A DNA stretch of 64,000 nt from Colocasia esculenta (lineage: Eukaryota > Streptophyta > Magnoliopsida > Alismatales > Araceae). The stretch lies in NCBI GenBank assembly GCA_014218235.1, contig CM024761.1:93865648-93929647 (forward strand). Reading direction: 5' to 3'. Below the pieces are notes generated by a model that saw nothing but the letters and a program-made list of their open reading frames with translations, made no database searches and had not been told where the DNA came from. Position 1 is the first letter of the stretch, and each line of letters starts with the position of its first letter. Below are positions 10,505 through 23,013 of this stretch, piece by piece. The translations under genes and the position numbers were made by a program.

Positions 10505-12389
10505 CTGTACGCCGAAGCAAGAGTTTGTTCAAAAGAACTCAACAAGTAACACCAAACACACTAAGCTTACATGCATCACATAACTTTCACATTTTCATAC
10601 TACGCAATAACATATAAATATGGATTTAACAATTTATGCAAGTAAAAATCCTAAACATGATGTCTACACATGTTACACATGGAAATTGTCTTATACAAAA
10701 TTTTCAATAACTTAAAGCCTATCACATGCTTTCTACACACTTTCCAATATATTAAACTAAGCTCATTTAACCACATTCACGCACACTTACAAGCTAAACA
10801 TTAGTCATTTTAAACATGGAGTTTGTACATATAAATGAGAGACAATTCTAACATGGATTCTATAATCATTTTCACATGGATAACACATTTATACTCATGA
10901 AAAGTTTGCTATGTATATATTATAATCATTTAAGAAATTATCAATTTACATACTGTCACAAGAATTCATATTAACCCATGATCATTTACACAATTTCACA
11001 ATTACACATTCACTTTCACTTAAACATATGTTCACATTTATTACATGCCGTAACACATAGCCCAAACCACCTTTTAGAAGGACACACACTAATCACATCA
11101 CATATCTATCACCTAGGCATTTCAGTGATAAATCTTAGTTACTTCGCAGAACCGGGAGAAGCACTCTCCACCCTAACCATCGATACATGTTCGCCTCCAG
11201 GATTTAATCCCAATGCCCATGGGACATCACACACTATGAACCTTCCCGTGTGGACTTTACCACAGTACGGTTCCACAGCCCTCTAAGATAGCAGTGTCAC
11301 CCATTGGCACATTTACACATTTTTCTTAATTTCTAAAACACACTTAAGGCGTAATTTTTTTAACACCTCCATTTCATGCTCACACATTTACACACTTCAT
11401 TACTACCTAGCATGGTACTACTATTCTCAGAATTTACACCTTCAAAATAAGTCTAATCATGTAGAATTTTGCCGATTTTAATACTAACACATTAACATAC
11501 TTTAATTTATCAATATCACACATGAAATTGAAATGTGTAGCTACTGTCATCATTTCAATACAAAATTTTAACCAAAAACCTATTACAGGTTAGCCATCAT
11601 GCATATAAATTTCGCAATTTTCTGAATTACACACTAATTATGAAAATTCTAACTGTGGAATCACATAAGACTAAAATAACCAAACTAACATGGATTTTCA
11701 TTGTTTGGATTCATAATTCATTATATACATGTATACTGACAGTTCTATTCATGTGCCAAATCATAGAGATCTAACTGTTTCCATAACATTTAATAGCATT
11801 TCTTTACTAATTAAGCATGCTCACTGTTTTTCAGTTCAGGAAATCTAAAAATTTGCACAGCCATCAGAAAATTTCCAAATTTTAACAACATGCCCTGCAT
11901 CGATTTAAGCACCACAAAAAATTTCTATCACTTAAATTCCACAAGGATAATATAAACAGTAATTTATAATATTTAGAACCTGTTTAACATGTATTTCAAA
12001 AATTTTAATAAATAATACACTTAACGAAATTTTGCAGAAATTACAGAACATGCTCCACTACACATATTACATAACATATAAATTTTACCATATATCCTCA
12101 TGCGCAGAAATCCAAAATATAGCTTATAAAGGCAGACAGTCCACTGTTCTTACCTGAAGAACTCAACGGCAAGGGTATGGCCGTTTACTCATGTTAACGG
12201 AAACATAGTGTGCCACCAACACAGGATCATAATGGCAAGGGATCCCGCCATTAAGTTCATGTCTGTGCAAAACACAGACTGAACGCAAGAAACTTGGTGA
12301 AATTGGGGTTCCAGGACACGAATAAAATTCTAGAAAAATACCTAGGACCTACTAGACGTATGTAAGAGTGATGTGAAAGGGTTACTTGC
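10505..12389 (-). other. Candidate intron inside the LTR of C
   Basis: The minus strand reads CCAAGAG|GCAAGTAACC at 12389 and CGGCGTACAG|GTGC at 10505. Between them the sequence is strongly AT-rich; both flanks are less so. AG|GCAAGT is the consensus of the rarer GC-AG class of plant introns. Just upstream of the acceptor is the hairpin GTTC-TTTT-GAAC (10527-10538); the partner LTR has GAGTTC-TTTT-GAACTC (18457-18472) followed by CTCAC. The same arrangement appears in E, G, H and I. In the partner LTR the donor reads GGAAGT (one base missing). No transcript evidence is available here. Confidence 0.4.
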
Positions 12390-12673
12390 CTCTTGGAAAA
12401 TCCACAAGCAATGATTTAAGCTGGAGAAGCCCTCCTTGGCCAGAGCCAAAGAGTCCTCAAAACTCCCTCGATCCGAGTTCTGTGTTGATTTCTTCTGCAC
12501 AACAGTGTGGGGAAGCCATTCCCGGATGTTCAAAGCCCTCTCCAATCGTTGTAGAACATCGGATGAAGCCTCAAATTATCGGATCAAGGAGTTCCAAAGT
12601 CGGGGTTCACACATAAAATGCTAGGGTTTTTGACAAAGAGTCAAAAGGACCTAACTGAGCCCTAATCCGCCTC

Positions 12674-12680
12674 TTTTATA
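12674..12680 (-). promoter_or_regulatory. TATA box of LTR C
   Basis: The minus strand reads CCCTATAAAAGAGGCGG. The same box is at 20565-20571 in the other LTR. It is about 290 bases before the donor-like site and about 200 bases after the CGTCAAC-TGAT-GTTGACG dyad. Confidence 0.75.
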
Positions 12681-12870
12681 GGGTTGAGGTTTTTAGGAAC
12701 ATGTTTAGGGTCAAGGTTACCGTTGGGGGATGGTTTCCTAAACCAAGGGCGACATTTTCGGAGACGTTTCTGGATCTAAAATCGCAATAGATCTGGGACA
12801 TTTACGTCAACATAACATGCCGTCAATTTTGAGTCGGCGTCCATCGATGTGGCCGCTGATTCATAGTCAA

Positions 12871-12888
12871 CGTCAACTGATGTTGACG
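12871..12888. promoter_or_regulatory. CGTCAAC/GTTGACG dyad upstream of the TATA box in LTR C
   Basis: Perfect 7-base inverted repeat with a TGAT spacer, present unchanged in the second LTR (20761-20778). It is surrounded by further GTCAA and GCGTCCATCGATG words. Related dyads occupy the same position in LTRs E, F and G. Confidence 0.65.
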
Positions 12889-13091
12889 CCAACTAGCCGC
12901 CAGAACAGAACTTAAAACTGCAAAAAATTTATGTACACCACACACACATATATATATACAATTTACAATGCACACATTAAAATAATACCTATTCACGCAA
13001 TGTAAACAAGTAAGTACTATGCACAATAAGGTTTATACATCGATGGCATACATAAGAAATTACCCAAAGATGAAAAATCAAGGGCCTTACA

Positions 13092-13107
13092 CCCTCTCCC
13101 CCTTAAG
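13092..13107 (-). other. Polypurine tract of element C
   Basis: The minus strand reads CTTAAGGGGGAGAGGG immediately before the LTR start TGTAAGGCCC. Confidence 0.85.
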
Positions 13108-13135
13108 GAACTTCGTCCTCGAAGTTGGACCGATG

Positions 13136-13670
13136 CTACTCAAACAATTGAGGATATTTATTCTTCATTGCATCCTCAAGCTCCCAAGTAGCCTCCTCTC
13201 GCGAGAAGTTACGCCATAAGACTTTCACCGATGCAATACTCTTGTTCCGAAGATGTTGAACCTTCCGGTCAAGAATAGCTACTGGTTGCTCCACATAAGA
13301 AAGATCTGGCTGGATCTCCACTGGCTTGTGACTAATAATATGAGATGGATCTCTAATATACCTCCTGAGCATAGATACGTGGAAAACGGGATGAACACTA
13401 GCTAACGCTGGGGGTAAAGCTAGCTCATATGCCACGTTGCCTAATCGTCTGAGAATCTCATACGGGCCAATGAATCTAGGACTTAACTTACCATGCCTGC
13501 CAAATCTAACTACACCACGAGTAGGCGAAATATTTAGAAAGACATGCTCACCTACCTCAAACTCCAAATCCTTCCTCCTGTTGTCGGCATAACTCTTCTG
13601 CCTATCCTGTGCCGCAACAAGCCTCTTCCTAATCAACTGGACCTTATCCGAAGTCTCCTGAACTAACTCC
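13136..13670 (-). pseudogene. Integrase C-terminus and chromodomain of element C
   Basis: The frame at 13136-13636 carries the integrase C-terminal GPY/F module (FGRHGKLSPRFIGPYEIL, YELALPP, VFHVSMLRRY). A chromodomain-like end follows: LRNKSIASVKVLWRN and EEATWELEDAMKNKYPQLFE. In chromoviruses this module is thought to steer integration to methylated-histone chromatin. It is the feature that assigns C to the Tekay/Del side of the gypsy family. The piece itself is intact, but it is separated by stops from the integrase core upstream. Confidence 0.9.
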
Positions 13671-13677
13671 GGACCGA

Positions 13678-14631
13678 TCAGCTGCCTATCGCCTGTCTCC
13701 TCCCAATATAAAGGAGATCTGCAAGGCCTACCATAGAATCCTCAAATGGAGCCATACCAATACTCGCATGGAAACTGTTGTTATATGCGAACTCCACTAG
13801 AGGTAAATGGCGCTCCCAATCATCTTTCCATTCTAGAACACACGCCCTCAACATATCCTCAAGCGTCTGGATAGTCCTCTCAGACTGTCCATCTATCTGG
13901 GGATGAAACGCCGAACTGAGCTTCAGCTCCGAACCTAACGCATCCTGAAGACCCTTCCACAGCCTCGAAGTAAATCTCGGATCTCGATCCGAAATGATCG
14001 ACTTCGGGATACTATGCAATCTAATAATGCTACTAATATACAATCTAGCTAAACTTTCTACTGACTGCTTCATCTTCATGGGCAAGAAATGCGCAGTCTT
14101 CGAGAATCTATCTACCACTACCCAAATCGAGTCGTTACCCTGTCTAGATCGAGGCAAACCCGTAATAAAATCCATAGTGACAGCTTCCCACTTCCATACT
14201 GGGATCTCCATCTTTTGCATAAGTCCAGATGGTCGCTGCCGCTCGGCCTTAACTTGCTGGCATACTAGACATCTAGACACATACTTCGCTACATCCTTCT
14301 TCATGCCAGACCACTAAAAAGATCTCTTCAAATCCTGGTACATCTTAGTGTTACCCGGATGAATAGAGAATCTAGACCTATGAGCTTCTTCTAAAACATG
14401 CTCACGGACATCCACGATGTCTGGAACACAAACACGGTGATGGAATGTAATCACGCCATCCTCATCACGAGCAATGCCTGCCTTGCCCACTAACTCATGG
14501 AGTCTAGGGTCGGCTTTCTGTTGCTCGATCGCCTTATCCAACACCGAAGACCTAATGGACAACTGAGCTACAAAAGCCTGGCACAATGATGGCTCTAACT
14601 CAATCATCGCATACGCTGCATCCTCCAACAT
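13678..14631 (-). pseudogene. Integrase of element C
   Basis: A zinc-binding HHCC part (EEAHRSRFSIHPG, then CLVCQQVKAERQRPSG) is split by a stop near 14312. The catalytic core in frame 13678-14304 shows MDFITGLPRS, SDRDPRFTSRLW and SERTIQTLEDMLRAC, the Asp, Asp and Glu of the DDE triad, and the gypsy landmark FAYNNSFHASIGMAPFE. The frame shifts after that, so the link to the C-terminal module is broken. Confidence 0.9.
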
Positions 14632-15066
14632 CTTCCAATCCTACTGAAGAGACGACCTCTTCCTGCTAAGGGCATCTGCTACAACATTCGCCTTTCCAGG
14701 ATGATACTGGAGGTCGAAGTCATAGTCCTTCAGGAACTCATTCCATCTTCTTTGCCTAAGGTTTAATTCCTTTTTGGAGAAAAGGTACTTTAGACTCTTG
14801 TGGTCAGTGAAAACCTCAAATCTGACACCATAAAGATAGTGCCTTCAGATCTTCAGTGCATGAACCACTGCCGCAAGCTCAAGATCATGAGTCAGATAGT
14901 TTCACTCATGCTCCTTCAACTGGCGAGAAGCATACGCTACTACCCTTCCTTGCTGCATCAATACATAGCCAAGGCCAATCCGAGATGCATCCGTGTAGAT
15001 AGCAAAACCCTCTACACCACTCGGCAAAACTAACACAGGAGCCGATGCGAGTTTAGTCTTCAATAA
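14632..15066 (-). pseudogene. RNase H of element C
   Basis: Translating the minus strand gives FAIYTDASRIGLGYVLMQ, VVAYASRQLK, LELAAVVHALK, FEVFTDHKSLKYLF, RQRRWNEFLKDYDF and GKANVVADALSR, so the catalytic acidic residues are all visible. Two in-frame stops interrupt it (near 14905 and 14850, the second a TGG to TGA change). Confidence 0.85.
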
Positions 15067-15990
15067 CTAAAAACTACTCTCACACTCCTTGGACCAGACA
15101 AACTTTACTCCCTTCCTGGTTAGCTGAGTCAATGGTGCAGCGATGGATGAAAATCCCTTAATGATTCGCCGATAATAACCCGCCAAACCAAGAAAACTCC
15201 GAATCTCCGAAGGAGTCTTGGGAATCTCCCAATCCATAATAGCCTGGACTTTTGCTGGATCCACTGCTACACTAGCACCGGAGATAATATGCCTAAGGAA
15301 ATGAACCTCGCGCAACCAAAAATCGCACTTGCTGAATTTTGCATACAACTTGTGCTCACGGAGAACTTCTAATACTACCCTCAAATGCTGACGATGTGTG
15401 AACTCATCCGGAGAGTAGACCAACACGTCATCAATAAAAACTACGATGAAACTATCTAGATATGGTCTAAACACCCTGTTCATGAGATCCATGAATGCTG
15501 CCGGGGCATTGGTCAGACTAAAAGGAAGAACCAAAAACTCATAATGTCCATAACGGGTTCTAAATGCCGTCTTGGACACATCCTCACTCCTAATCCTCAA
15601 CTGATGATAACCAGACCGCAAATCAATCTTAGAAAAGACTGATGCATCTTGCAGCTGGTCAAACAAATCATCAATCCGAGGTAAGGGATACCTATTCTTC
15701 ACCGTCACTTGGTTTAGCTTTCTATAATCAATGCATAATCTAAGTGATCTATCCTTCTTCTTCACGAATAAGATAGGTGCGCCCTAAGGGGAAACGCTAG
15801 GGCGAATAAATCCCTTATCTAACAAATCCTGCACCTTCTCCCTTAGCTCAGCTAATTCCGCAGGTGCCATCCGATAAGGTGCCTTCGAGATAGGAGAGGT
15901 GCCTGGAAGCAACTCTAGGGTGAGCTCTATCACTCTAGCCGGTGTCAATCCAGATAAATCATCAGGAAAAACATCTGGAAACTCTCGCAC
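15067..15990 (-). pseudogene. Reverse transcriptase of element C
   Basis: Frame 15067-15765 gives CIDYRKLNQVTVKNRYPLPRID, SKIDLRSGYHQLRI, LPFSLTNAPAAFMDLMNRVF and the catalytic FIDDVLVYS, then FLRHIISGASVAVDPAKV and IRSFLGLAGYYRRI. The upstream part (LREKVQDLLDKGFIRPSVSP) is in another frame ending in a stop near 15784. This is a near full-length Ty3/gypsy RT, broken once. Confidence 0.9.
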
Positions 15991-16470
15991 TACATCTATC
16001 TCCGCAAGAGTAGGTGACTCATCAGCCTTGGGTACTAATACCACGCTGGCGAGAAAAGCGTCACAACCCTTGATCACCATTCTCATCGCCCTCATGGCAG
16101 AGATGACAAACTTCCCTGCCAAGTTCCTGGCAAAGGATGAGAAAATTCATCTTCACCAGGAATGCGGAAAATGATCTTCTTCCCACGACAATCTACTAAT
16201 GCATAGTGCTCCTCTAGCCAATCCAGACCAAAAATAGCATCGTAGTCCTTCATCTTTAGCAAGAAGAAACACCCTTCTAGGACTCTATCCTCAATGCACA
16301 CTGGTAAAGACGGAATACACTTCCTAGTCGATACCGTACCTACAGGTGTGTGCAAAGACAAAGGGGCTTCTAAATCCTCAGACTCTATTCCTGACTCTAA
16401 GGCTAACTGCCTAGCAAAACGCTCGAAATGAACGAGTGAGTGGCACCCGTATCAAAAAAACTCGAGAGTG
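15990..16470 (-). pseudogene. Aspartic protease of element C
   Basis: The active site DTGATHS is read on the minus strand at about 16433-16455 (SSFFDTGA). The frame at 16092-16361 adds KMKDYDAIFGLDWLEEHYALVDCRGKKIIF, the usual C-terminal half of gypsy proteases. Frames are shifted between the two and again toward RT. Confidence 0.85.
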
Positions 16471-16475
16471 AACAC

Positions 16476-17866
16476 TTAAGAACAAAACCGTACCTTGGTA
16501 ACATGATCCGCCTGCTCGGCATCCTCACGAGCTAATGCAAACACTCGAGCTGGGCTCGAGGTCTCCCTGGTCGTCCTGTCCTGGCACTGCTCTGTTGCTG
16601 CTGGGGCTGGTGCCGCTCCACCGCTGCCTCCCTGCTGCAGTCTGGGGCAATCGTTGATCCTATGATCACTGCTCCGCACTTCAAGCACATCCCCGCCAAC
16701 TTCCAACATTCCGTACCACCATGTGCCCTCCCGCAATGAGGACACTCCTTTTGGCCACTAGGGGAACGTTGAAAAGGTACCTGACTGCTTCCCGATGCCA
16801 CGGGACGCTGCGGTGACTGGAAAGCCGCCTTCTTCCTGTCCTACCTCTGAAAAGGAGCCGCGGCCTCTTCTGAGAAGCCTTCTTCTCCTCCAGGTACTGT
16901 CCATCTCTCCTTCCTACCGACACGCCGTGCTGAGTGCCTGCTCGAGGGTACGATGTCCCGAAAGCCACCAACCTCGTCCTCAGCGATGGCCTCAGACCCA
17001 TCATGACTTTCCTTTCTTCGCCTTCCTGCACTCATCAGCTACAATATGAGGGGCATACTTCAGAGCTCGGCAAACCTGGCCTCGTACTCTAGCACGGTCA
17101 TGGAGCCCTGAGTCAATAGAGGAACTCCTGCTCCATCTTGTCTTGGATGTGCTCTGGAACAATCTTGGCTCGGAAAAGCCTCACGAACTCATCCCACCAA
17201 CCTCCATAGCACCATCCTCGAACCGAGTACGTAACCAATGAGGACCACCACACGTCGGCTCGCTCCTCCCAAAACCATCCATAAGGACTAACCAACGTAT
17301 CTATAATTAAGAAACAACCACCAGATTAATTACACATACACCTGCAGCATATAGGTGGCTAAAGTGGCCTTGTCATCCTCAGCGCACCTAATAGCCCGGA
17401 AGATCTTTTCGATCTCCCTCATCCAGCTCTCAGCTAATAACGGGTCGCATCCCCCCCTTAAAAGAGGGTGGCGACATCCTCTTGAACCGTTCCATGACAG
17501 AGGGTCCCCATGGTCCTGAGCCTAGGGAATTGGCACTTGAGCCTGCCACAACAAACATCATAAGCACCATATAAGCATAGCAACATAGTAAACATATCAT
17601 TAAGTAAAACAGACTACCCTGTCTATCATTCTAACTTGAGCCTGCTGAGCCTCCAGCTTAGCTTGGAGTGCAGCCTGGGTGTGGGCCTGCGTCTACATGG
17701 CCTGCACTAAACCCTGCATGAACACTCCATAGTCTACTGGTGGAGGGGGGAAGCACAAGACCCTGGGTGCTGGGGCCTGCTTCTCACCCTGATCCTCATG
17801 CCGAGGCTCATCCCTCCTCTGCTCACCTTCACGAGTAGGAACACCACGCCTACCACGCGAAGCCAT
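16476..17866 (-). pseudogene. gag of element C
   Basis: The probable start is the ATG at 17864-17866, giving MASRGRRGVPTREGEQRRDEP, a Tekay-like beginning. The capsid region (Retrotrans_gag) is visible as WWDEFVRLFRAKIVPEHIQDKMEQEF near 17113-17220. A zinc knuckle follows near 16680-16760 (CPHCGRAHGGTEC, then CLKCG). At least four frameshifts and stops break the frame. Confidence 0.85.
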
Positions 17867-18010
17867 ACCCTACAAATAATTTAATAATCACAATTTAGAA
17901 GTAGACTATCTAATTTCTAACTATTTACTTATCTATGTGGACATCTACACAGACTTAGCATACAATGAAGATGATGGTATGTGCATATTATGTACAATTT
18001 CCCCTGATTT

Positions 18011-18022
18011 CTCTGATACCAA
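18011..18022 (-). other. Primer-binding site of element C
   Basis: The minus strand reads TTGGTATCAGAG four bases after the 5' LTR end, complementary to the 3' end of initiator tRNA-Met. Confidence 0.9.
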
Positions 18023-18026
18023 TCTC

Positions 18027-20827
18027 TGTAACGACCCTCCTTATACCGGTACGGTTATACCAACCCACATCGATAGAATGAACGCTGCTACAGTGGACAT
18101 TTTACCCACAGTTTATACGATAGGCTGAATATACCTAATACATTCACATAACAGTGGAAAAGAAATAGCCAGTGTAACTTCTTATTCCATCATCCACATT
18201 CTATTCACAGTCCATATATAAGAAAGAAAAAAAATCTAAACTTTTCCTAACTGAGAATGAAATAATACATTGTCCACAACTTCCACTAAATAAGCACACA
18301 AATCCCAAAGGTAGAGCAAGTCTACTCTTATTACATACTTATGAAAAATAAAGTACAACCCAAGTCAAAACAAGGTCTCCTACTCCCGCTCCGAGTCACT
18401 CCTAACGATCTCCTCGGAAGAAGTAGAAATCTCTGCACCTGTACGCCGACAAGAGTGAGTTCAAAAGAACTCAACAAGTACACCAAACACACTAAGCTTA
18501 CATGCATCACATAACTTTCACATTTTCATACTACGCAATAACATATAACATGGATTTAACAATTTATGCAAGTAAAAATCCTAAACATGATGTCTACACA
18601 TGTTACACTGGAATTGTCTTATACAAATTTTCAATAACTAAAGCCTATCACATGTTTTCTACACACTTTCCATATATTAAACTAAGCTCATTTACCCACA
18701 TTCACGCACACTTACAATGTAAACATTGTCATTTTAAACATGGATTTTTACATAAATGAGAGACAATTCTAGCATGGATTCTATAATCAGTTCACATGGA
18801 TAAAACATTTATACTCATGAAAGTTGGCTCTGTACATATTATAATCATTTAAGAAATTATCAATTTACATACTGTCACAAGAATTCATATTAACCCATGA
18901 TCACTTACACAATTTCACATTACACATTCATTTTCACTTAAACAAAAGTTCACATTTATTAATGCCGTGACACATAGCCCAACCACCTTTTAGAAGCATA
19001 CACTAATCACATCACATATGTATCACCTGGCATTTCAGTGATAAATCTTAGTTACTGTGCAAAACCGGGAGAATCACTCTCCACCCAAACCAGTGATACT
19101 TGTTCGCCTCCAGGATTTAATCCCAATGCCCGTGGGAACTCACACACTATGAACCTTCCCATGGGGACTTTACCACAGAATGTTTCCACAGCCCTCTAAG
19201 TTAGCAGTGTCACCCATTGGCACATTTACACATTTTTCTTAATTTCTAACGCACACTAAGGCATAATTTTTTAACACCTCCATTTCATGCTCACACATTT
19301 ACACACTTCAGTACTAACTAGCAGGTACTACTGTTCTCAGAATTTACACATTCAAAATAAGTCTAATCATGTAGAATTTTGTCGATTTTAATACTAACAC
19401 ATTAACATACTTTAATTTATCAATATCACACATGAAATTGAAATGTATAGCTACTCTCATCATTTCAATACAAAATTTTAACCAAAACCTATTATAGGTT
19501 ATCCATCTTGCATATAAATTTTTGCATTTTTTCTGAATTACACACTAATTATGAAATTCTAACAGTGGAATCACATAAGACTAAAATAACCAAACAAACA
19601 TGGATTTTCATTGTTCGGATTCATAATTCATTATATACATGTATACTGACAGTTCTAATCATATGCCAAAATCATAGAGATTTAACTATTCTATAACATT
19701 TAATAGAATTTCTTCACTAATTAAGCATGCTCACTGTTTTTTAGTTCAGGAAATCTAAAAATTTGCACAGTCATCATAAAATTTCTAATTTTAACAACAT
19801 GCCCTGACATCGTTTAAGCACCACACAGAAATTTCTGTCACTTAAATTCCCAGGATAATATAAGCAATAATTTACAATATTCAGAACCTGTTTAACATGT
19901 ATTTCAAAAATTTTAATAAATAATACACTTAACAAAATTTCACAGAAATTACACAACATGCGCCACTACACATATTACATAACATATAAATTTGCCATAT
20001 ATCCTCATGCCCAGAAATCCGAAATATAGCTTATAAAGGCAGACAGTCCACTGTTCTTACCTTAAGAACTCAACGACAAGGGTATGGCCGTTTACTCATG
20101 TTAACGCAACATAGTGTTCCGCCAACTAATGATCTTACGGCAAGGGATCCCGCCGTTAAGTCCTGTCTTTTGCAACACAGACTAAACGTAAGAAACTTGG
20201 TGAAATTGGGGTTCCAGGACACGAATAAAATTCCAGAAAAATACGTAGGACCTACTAGACGTATGTAAGAGTGATGTGAAAGGGTTACTTCCTCTTGAAA
20301 ATCCACAAGCAACGATTTAAGCCGGAGAACCCTCCTCGACCAGAGCAAAGAGTCTCAAAACTCCCTCGATCCGAGTTCTGTGTTGATTTCTTCTCACACC
20401 AGTGTGGGGAAGCCGTTCCCGGATGTTCAGAGCCCTCTCCATCATTGTAGAATGTCGATGAAGCCTCAAATCGCCGATCAAGAGTTCCAAAGTCGGGTTT
20501 GCACATAAAATGCTAGGGTTTTTGACAAAGAGTCAAAGGACCTAACTGAGCCCTAATCCGCCTCTTTTATAGGGTTGATGTTTTTAGGAAATGCGTTTAG
20601 GTCTAGGTTACCATTGGGTACAGTTTCCTAAACCAAGGCCGACATTTTTCGGAGACGTTTTCCGGATCTGAATCACAACAGATCTGGGACATTGACGTCA
20701 AATCACAGGCCATCAATTCTGAGTCAGAGTCCATCGATGTGGCCGCTAATTCATAGTCAACGTCAACTGATGTTGACGCCACTAGCCGCCAGAACAGATC
20801 TTAAAACTGCAGAAATTCTATGTACAC

Positions 20828-20867
<40 letters not shown>

Positions 20868-21032
20868 CACACATATTATATATATATACAATTTACAATG
20901 CACACATTAAAATAATACCTATTCACGCAATGTAAACAAGTAAGTACTATGCACAATAAGGTTTTATACCTCGATGGCATACATTATACATACATAAGAA
21001 ATCACCCAAAGATGAAAATCAAGGGCCTTACA
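18027..21032 (-). repeat. 5' LTR of chromovirus C (3,006 bases)
   Basis: Partner of 10082-13091 with the same ends and landmarks (dyad 20761-20778, TATA 20565-20571, acceptor-like CGTACAG|G at 18439). Compared with the 3' copy it has many one-base losses, often in runs of A or T, and a much longer CA run. If the element is old these are ordinary decay; if not, they suggest uncorrected long-read errors. Confidence 0.9.
20827..20866. repeat. CA microsatellite in the 5' LTR of C
   Basis: About 17-18 CA units with one or two interruptions, followed by a short TA run. The other LTR has only a few CA units at the same place (12937-12950), so the expansion happened after insertion. Confidence 0.85.
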
Positions 21033-22878
21033 GTGTTTTTTTAATTTTTCATATTTTTATTTAAATTTTTGTGAAACATCTTTTGTTGTTTTAAAACGGG
21101 TAGGTCGACCTGTGTTGAGGTAGTGTTGACTCAGTAGCCATTTTTCAACTTGTGGTTATCTGTGTCGACCTAACATCAATGTGTGTCGACCTATTTGTTT
21201 CTTTTGATTGGAAACATACTTTTCACTTTGGTTTTTGATTATTTCAGATGTTTTCTTTGACACTTGTTTATTTTTTTTTCTGGACTAGTACTTTTGACAA
21301 ATTTTTTCAAAATTTTTTTGAAGGTTTTTCTTTCTTTTCACCAGATTTATTCTTCAATGATTTTTCTGTGGTGAATCCTAGTCCATATTTTTCTGCATTT
21401 ATTCTAAGTCCTAACAATGCATCAAGATTTTCTTTTCCATTTGTGAAATTTTTTATCACTTGTTCCTTTTCACCCAACAACTTCTTATTTCGGAATTTCA
21501 TCAATAGCTTGTTGCTTTTCTTTTTGTTGCAATTCCACTCTTTTAGAAAACTTTTCAAAATCATTGTTGGCCTCTTGAGATGCAATTTTAAATTCATCAA
21601 TTTCATTTAGAAGTCTTCCTTTTCTTCATTAAGTTCATATATTTCATTTTCCAGTTCAGAAATTCTTCTATTTAAGAAGTATCATGCATGAATTTTTAAT
21701 TTTCTTTTTCAGATGTTTATTTTCTTTTCTCATTTTAGAATATTTTTCAATCAACTCAACATATGCATCTTGCCAATCTTCAATAGTATATTGTTAAAAG
21801 AAGAACTTACCTTTCCATCACTACTATTGGCCATAAAGCATAACTCCTCATTACTGAACTTGAGGAGTTCTCTTCTTCATCCTCACTTTGGTCTTCATCT
21901 GACCAAGTTACTATCATAGCTTTTGGCTTCCTCAATTTTTTGTTCTTCTTGTATTTGTCCTTTTTTTCATCTCAGGACACTCACCCTTCATGTGTCCTGC
22001 CTTGTTGCCCTGTAGAAAATAATACCTTCATCAATTTTTTGATTTCTACCAGCATTAAATTTGAAGAAGATGCATTCCTTTACAAGAGGAATATTATTTC
22101 TTTCCATTGAATTTTCCTCTTGTTGATTTTAAAATTTTATGAATTGCCTAGTCATGAGGGCAAGTTCATCCTCATTGGACTCAGACTCATCAAACTTGAT
22201 TTTTCTTGATTTTTCTCTTTGTTGTTTGATGAAGCCTTAAAGTGCTACTGGTTTATCTTTAAGCAAATGTTCTTCACTCTTTTCAGATTTATTTCATAAG
22301 TCATTAAGATCTTATGAGTTCATCCAAAGAAATTTGGACCAAGTCCTTAGAATCTTCAATCACTGTAGCCTTTGTGTGCCAGATAGATGATAGAGAGCGC
22401 AAGTTTTTTCTTACCAGATCAGCATCAGTGTATTCCTTACCTAGTGCCTTCAGTCCATTGACAATTATCATAAACCTAGCAAACATTTTAGAATGATTCG
22501 TCAGATTTCATCATAAAGAATCATATTTAGAGACAAGTATGTTTGCTTTGGTTACCCTAACTTGAGATGTTCCTTCATACATTAATTCAAGTTTATCCCA
22601 CATTTCTTTAGTTGGTTTACACATGGATATTCTTGAATATTCTTTAGGGTGGACAGCACACTAAAGTATATTCATGGCATTGTAATTAAGAGTAGCTTTC
22701 CTAATCTGCTCTCTAGTCCAATTCTCCTCATCCCTGATTTTCATAAGGACCCTTATCAACTATTTTCCAGAATTCATAGTTTTTGTGCCCTTAGAAAAAC
22801 TTGCATGCGATTCTTCCAATAGGAGTAATCAGACCCATAAAAAAATAGTGGTCTATTAATGGAATGGCCCTCGGCTAC
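21033..22878 (-). pseudogene. gag of copia element B
   Basis: Minus strand. The first conserved words are AEGHSINRPLFFYGSDYSYWKNRMQVFLRAQ (about 22785-22875, DUF4219-like). The initiating ATG seems lost: GTA stands where it is expected. The UBN2 capsid region is clear at 22304-22486 (MFARFMIIVNGLKALGKEYTDADLVRKNLRSL). A zinc knuckle near 21975-22015 keeps GNKAGHMKGECPEM but has lost its first two cysteines. A Lys/Glu-rich coiled coil follows (21307-21606). The end (21033-21200) includes three GTCGAC words and runs into the C insertion. Several stops and frameshifts. Confidence 0.85.
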
Positions 22879-22999
22879 AAATCCTCGAGAATCCAACAAC
22901 CACATGAGAGACAATGAAAGAGCAAGCAAACAATTCAAGCAATTAACACAGAGATCAAACAGAAGCAATCAAATCAAATCAGAAACAGATATTAACCCT

Positions 23000-23013
23000 G
23001 CTCTGATACCAAT
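23000..23013 (-). other. Primer-binding site of element B
   Basis: The minus strand reads ATTGGTATCAGAGC next to the 5' LTR end, a full match to the usual initiator tRNA-Met site. Confidence 0.9.

Larger units (their letters stand above)
10082..13091 (-). repeat. 3' LTR of chromovirus C (3,010 bases)
   Basis: Minus-strand order: TGTAAGGCCCTTGA start, dyad CGTCAAC-TGAT-GTTGACG (12871-12888), TATA box (12674-12680), about 290 bases of GC-richer leader, a GCAAGT donor-like site (12389), a long AT-rich stretch, then CTTCGGCGTACAGG (10505) and the end GGGTCGTTACA. It resembles LTRs E, G and H in this whole layout. The two LTRs of C differ by many single-base indels. Confidence 0.9.
10082..21032 (-). 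mobile_element. Complete Ty3/gypsy Tekay/Del-type chromovirus C
   Basis: LTRs at 10082-13091 and 18027-21032 have TG...CA ends (TGTAAGGCCC...GGGTCGTTACA on the minus strand). There is a primer-binding site at 18011-18022 (TTGGTATCAGAG) and a polypurine tract at 13092-13107. The internal region is 4.9 kb in the order gag, PR, RT, RNase H, INT, chromodomain, which is Ty3/gypsy order. The C-terminal chromodomain and 3 kb LTRs point to the Tekay/Del clade. It is inserted in the gag-protease linker of copia B. Every domain is recognisable, but frames are broken. Confidence 0.92.
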
